43,691 nucleotides of DNA from Lachnospiraceae bacterium (GTDB taxonomy: Bacteria > Bacillota_A > Clostridia > Lachnospirales > Lachnospiraceae): assembly GCA_900764695.1 (NCBI GenBank), contig CAAFOY010000020.1, positions 1-43,691 on the forward strand, in the 5' to 3' direction. Below, piece after piece: positions 41,817 through 43,691 of the stretch (positions within the stretch are counted from its first letter, which is position 1; each line of letters starts with the position of its first letter). The notes under the pieces were generated by a model, which made no database searches, had not been told where the DNA came from, and saw only the letters and a list, made by a program, of their open reading frames with translations. The translations under genes were made by a program, and so were the position numbers.

Positions 41817-43691
41817 ATGAAATTTAATAAGATTTCAAGAAAGGTATTGGCATATGCGTGTGCAACAGCAATGGTATTTTCAAGCGTATCTGCTTATCAG
41901 GTGTTGCAGGTAAGTGCATATGAAGAGAGTGATTACACAACTATAGGTGACGACAAGACTGTAACTGTAGGTGATTGGACTTTATATGCAGGTAAATGGG
42001 GATCAAATACAGGAGAAATGGCTTATGCAGGAAGTACAGTTGACGACTTAAGCTTAAAGGTTATTTCATCAGATGGTAACTCAGGCTGTTGGAAATTACA
42101 GGCTAAGCACACTGTTACAGGATTAACAAAAGATACTACATATGATTTAAAATTAAAAGTTAAAGCATCTCAGGCAGGAACTCTTTATGAAAAAATTGAG
42201 ACACCTGAAGTAATAAAGACAGGTATTGAAATTAAAGAAGGTGAAAATGAAGTTACAGTTCAGTTTAAAGCAACTTCAGAATCAACAGGAATGGTACTTG
42301 AATTGAGCGGAATTCCATCTGGAACAGTACTTGATTTTGGAGGAATTACATGTACAGAAGCAACAGAAATTGAAACAACGACAGAGCAGCAGGCAGATGC
42401 AGAAGGATACTATTCATCAGCAAAGGGTAAGTGGACAACATCATTGCCATGGCAGGTATTTACTGTTGGCAGCATGAAATATAAAGGAACAGCAACTAAG
42501 AATGCTGTAACAGCTGACTTTAAATTTTTAGAAGCAGGCGGTGGAGACTGGAATACACAGGCAAGAGTTCCTGCAGATAAACAGGTATTTGGACCATTAG
42601 AAGCAAGTGGAGATGGAGTAAATTATAAGGTTAAAGTTGCTTATACTTCTACAGCTACATTTGGAGCTAACCTTCAGTTAAACGGAGCAAATAATGATGT
42701 TACATTTGAAGAAGGAACACATGAATTGAATTTAGATTATGTTTCAAAGGCAGATTATCCTGTAATCTTTATGAATTTAGGAAATGCTGTAGCTAATTCA
42801 CAGTTGACATTTACTATGACATTTACAAAGGATGGAGAGACAGAACCAACAACAGAAAGTACAGAAACAACAACAGAAGCAGTTGAAACAACAACAGAAG
42901 CAGCTGAAACAACAACAGAAAGTACAGAAACAACAACAGAAAGTACAGAGACAACAACAGAAGCAGCTGAAACAACAACAGAAGCAGCTGAAACAACAAC
43001 AGAAAAGCAGGAACCTGTTGAAATAACAATGGATCAGGAATTCAATGCAGATGGAGATCGTGAATTAGGCGGATATACAATTTATGTTGGTCAGTCATGG
43101 AATGGTTCAACAGCAGTTGCAGGTGTAGATGCAGAAGACGCAGATCACATCAAAGTTCAGCAGAAGACAAGTAACTGGGGTCAGGCATGGGGCTTACAGG
43201 TTAAGAAAGAATTTAGCGGACTTGTACCGGGAGCAAAATACTCAATCTCATGGAAGATAAATGCAGAATCAAATGACGGAAAAGTTTTAGTAACAAATAA
43301 TGAAGCACAGATTGCATTAGTAGGTGGAGAACAGGTATTAACCGGAGAATTTACAGCAACAGAATCTGGAACAGGAGAATTCGTAGTAGGAATGGGCTGG
43401 GTAGGTTTAACAAATCCAATCGAATTCTTTGCACCTGAAATTACAAAAATTTCAGACCCTGAAACAACAACAGAAAATACAGAAACAACAACAGAAGCTC
43501 CTGAGACAACAAAGGCTCAGGAAGAAACAACTACAAAGTCAGCTGAAACAACAACTGCAAAAACAGCAACAACTGCAAAAACAGCAACAACTACAACAGT
43601 AGCACCAACAACAACAGCTCCTGCTACAACAGTAGCACCAGCAAAAGTAACAGTTAAGAAAGTTGCTATTAAGAAAGCTACAAAGAAGAAA
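41817..43691 (+). CDS. Large secreted multi-CBM surface protein (3' end outside window)
   Basis: The frame is open from ATG 41817 (RBS AAAGGAG) to the window edge: 625 residues, incomplete. Signal peptide (about 1-34), then three beta-sandwich, CBM-like domains at about 44-178, 194-340 and 400-548 (the third with SWNGSTAVAG and NWGQAWGLQVKKEF). They are separated by Thr/Glu-rich linkers; the linker at 347-395 is made of seven 7-residue E-x-x-E-T-T-T units. A second Thr/Ala/Pro-rich linker (about 550-612) leads into a Lys-rich start (KVTVKKVAIKKATKKK) resembling the Ig/Fn3-type modules of the secreted GH16. A catalytic or anchoring domain may follow beyond the window. Separately promoted, it probably binds beta-glucan at the surface. 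Confidence 0.8.
   Translation, partial: MKFNKISRKVLAYACATAMVFSSVSAYQVLQVSAYEESDYTTIGDDKTVTVGDWTLYAGKWGSNTGEMAYAGSTVDDLSLKVISSDGNSGCWKLQAKHTVTGLTKDTTYDLKLKVKASQAGTLYEKIETPEVIKTGIEIKEGENEVTVQFKATSESTGMVLELSGIPSGTVLDFGGITCTEATEIETTTEQQADAEGYYSSAKGKWTTSLPWQVFTVGSMKYKGTATKNAVTADFKFLEAGGGDWNTQARVPADKQVFGPLEASGDGVNYKVKVAYTSTATFGANLQLNGANNDVTFEEGTHELNLDYVSKADYPVIFMNLGNAVANSQLTFTMTFTKDGETEPTTESTETTTEAVETTTEAAETTTESTETTTESTETTTEAAETTTEAAETTTEKQEPVEITMDQEFNADGDRELGGYTIYVGQSWNGSTAVAGVDAEDADHIKVQQKTSNWGQAWGLQVKKEFSGLVPGAKYSISWKINAESNDGKVLVTNNEAQIALVGGEQVLTGEFTATESGTGEFVVGMGWVGLTNPIEFFAPEITKISDPETTTENTETTTEAPETTKAQEETTTKSAETTTAKTATTAKTATTTTVAPTTTAPATTVAPAKVTVKKVAIKKATKKK
42855..43001 (+). repeat. Seven in-frame 21-bp repeats encoding E-x-x-E-T-T-T
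   Basis: Seven consecutive 21-base units encode ESTETTT, EAVETTT or EAAETTT. They form an extended, acidic, Thr-rich linker that could be O-glycosylated. Repeat number is likely to vary among strains by slippage; every unit change keeps the reading frame. Confidence 0.9.

Noticed and set aside
42855..43001. Regular repeats considered as a CRISPR array
   Set aside because: Units are contiguous 21-mers with no spacers, in frame within a coding sequence.
42823..43029. Leu/Phe-rich minus-strand and Gln/Lys-rich plus-strand frames
   Set aside because: Both are low-complexity shadows of the 21-bp repeats that encode the E-x-x-E-T-T-T linker in the correct frame.
1..43691. tRNA, rRNA, integrase, insertion sequence and phage genes
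   Set aside because: None were seen on either strand; apart from the two MITE-like repeats, no mobile-element gene is supported.

Overview
The window looks like a chromosomal segment of a low-GC, endospore-lineage Clostridia bacterium, most likely a Lachnospiraceae gut or rumen fibre degrader. The evidence is AT-rich DNA with strong AGGAGG ribosome binding sites, sporulation-family genes (spoIIR, a CotS-like pseudokinase, a SPOCS/LysM coat-type protein, an AI-2E/YtvI-like permease), DUF1934, and a large Gram-positive beta-glucan utilisation locus. Genus cannot be fixed from the sequence alone.

Positions 1-15,400 are housekeeping and sporulation-type genes: a cytidylate-kinase-like protein, a FeoB-associated Cys-rich peptide behind a paired GTTAG-N6-CTAAC (DtxR-type) box, a divergent pyridoxal kinase / MocR (PdxR-like) pair, an AI-2E permease, cca, a CotS-like protein, a phosphoglucomutase, a PrcB-like lipoprotein, a SPOCS/LysM protein, ispE, spoIIR (minus), DUF1934, a small membrane protein (minus) and plsC (minus). 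Several genes here have short tandem repeats spanning or following their stop codons.

Positions 15,840-43,691 form a beta-1,3-glucan (laminarin/callose/curdlan-type) locus, all on the plus strand. It starts with a surface carbohydrate-binding protein. A long cluster follows: lipoprotein substrate-binding protein (SBP), a 1029-aa membrane-anchored SBP with N-terminal beta-sandwich modules, MalF/MalG-type permease pair 1, an NHL-propeller/TPR/YIP1 membrane protein, a DUF5696 protein, permease pair 2 (its MalF-like subunit carries a ~165-residue charged cytosolic extension), and two GH16 endo-beta-1,3-glucanases (one lipoprotein, one secreted). A LacI regulator, a GH161 beta-1,3-glucan phosphorylase, a GH94 laminaribiose-type phosphorylase, an intracellular GH17 enzyme and a partial multi-CBM surface protein complete the locus. 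No transporter ATPase is present, so a shared MsiK-type ATPase elsewhere is inferred.

Inferred flow: GH16 enzymes cut the polymer outside; CBM proteins and the two SBPs hold the products; the permeases import oligosaccharides; GH161 and GH94 phosphorolyse them to glucose-1-phosphate; GH17 handles or remodels residual beta-1,3-oligosaccharides; and the phosphoglucomutase at 7742-9475 can feed glucose-1-phosphate to glycolysis. The least understood part is the conserved-looking unit of NHL/TPR/YIP1 protein, DUF5696 protein and duplicated permeases. A palindromic MITE-like repeat occurs twice (242-383 and 16704-16829) in opposite orientations, each time abutting the T-tract of an intrinsic terminator.
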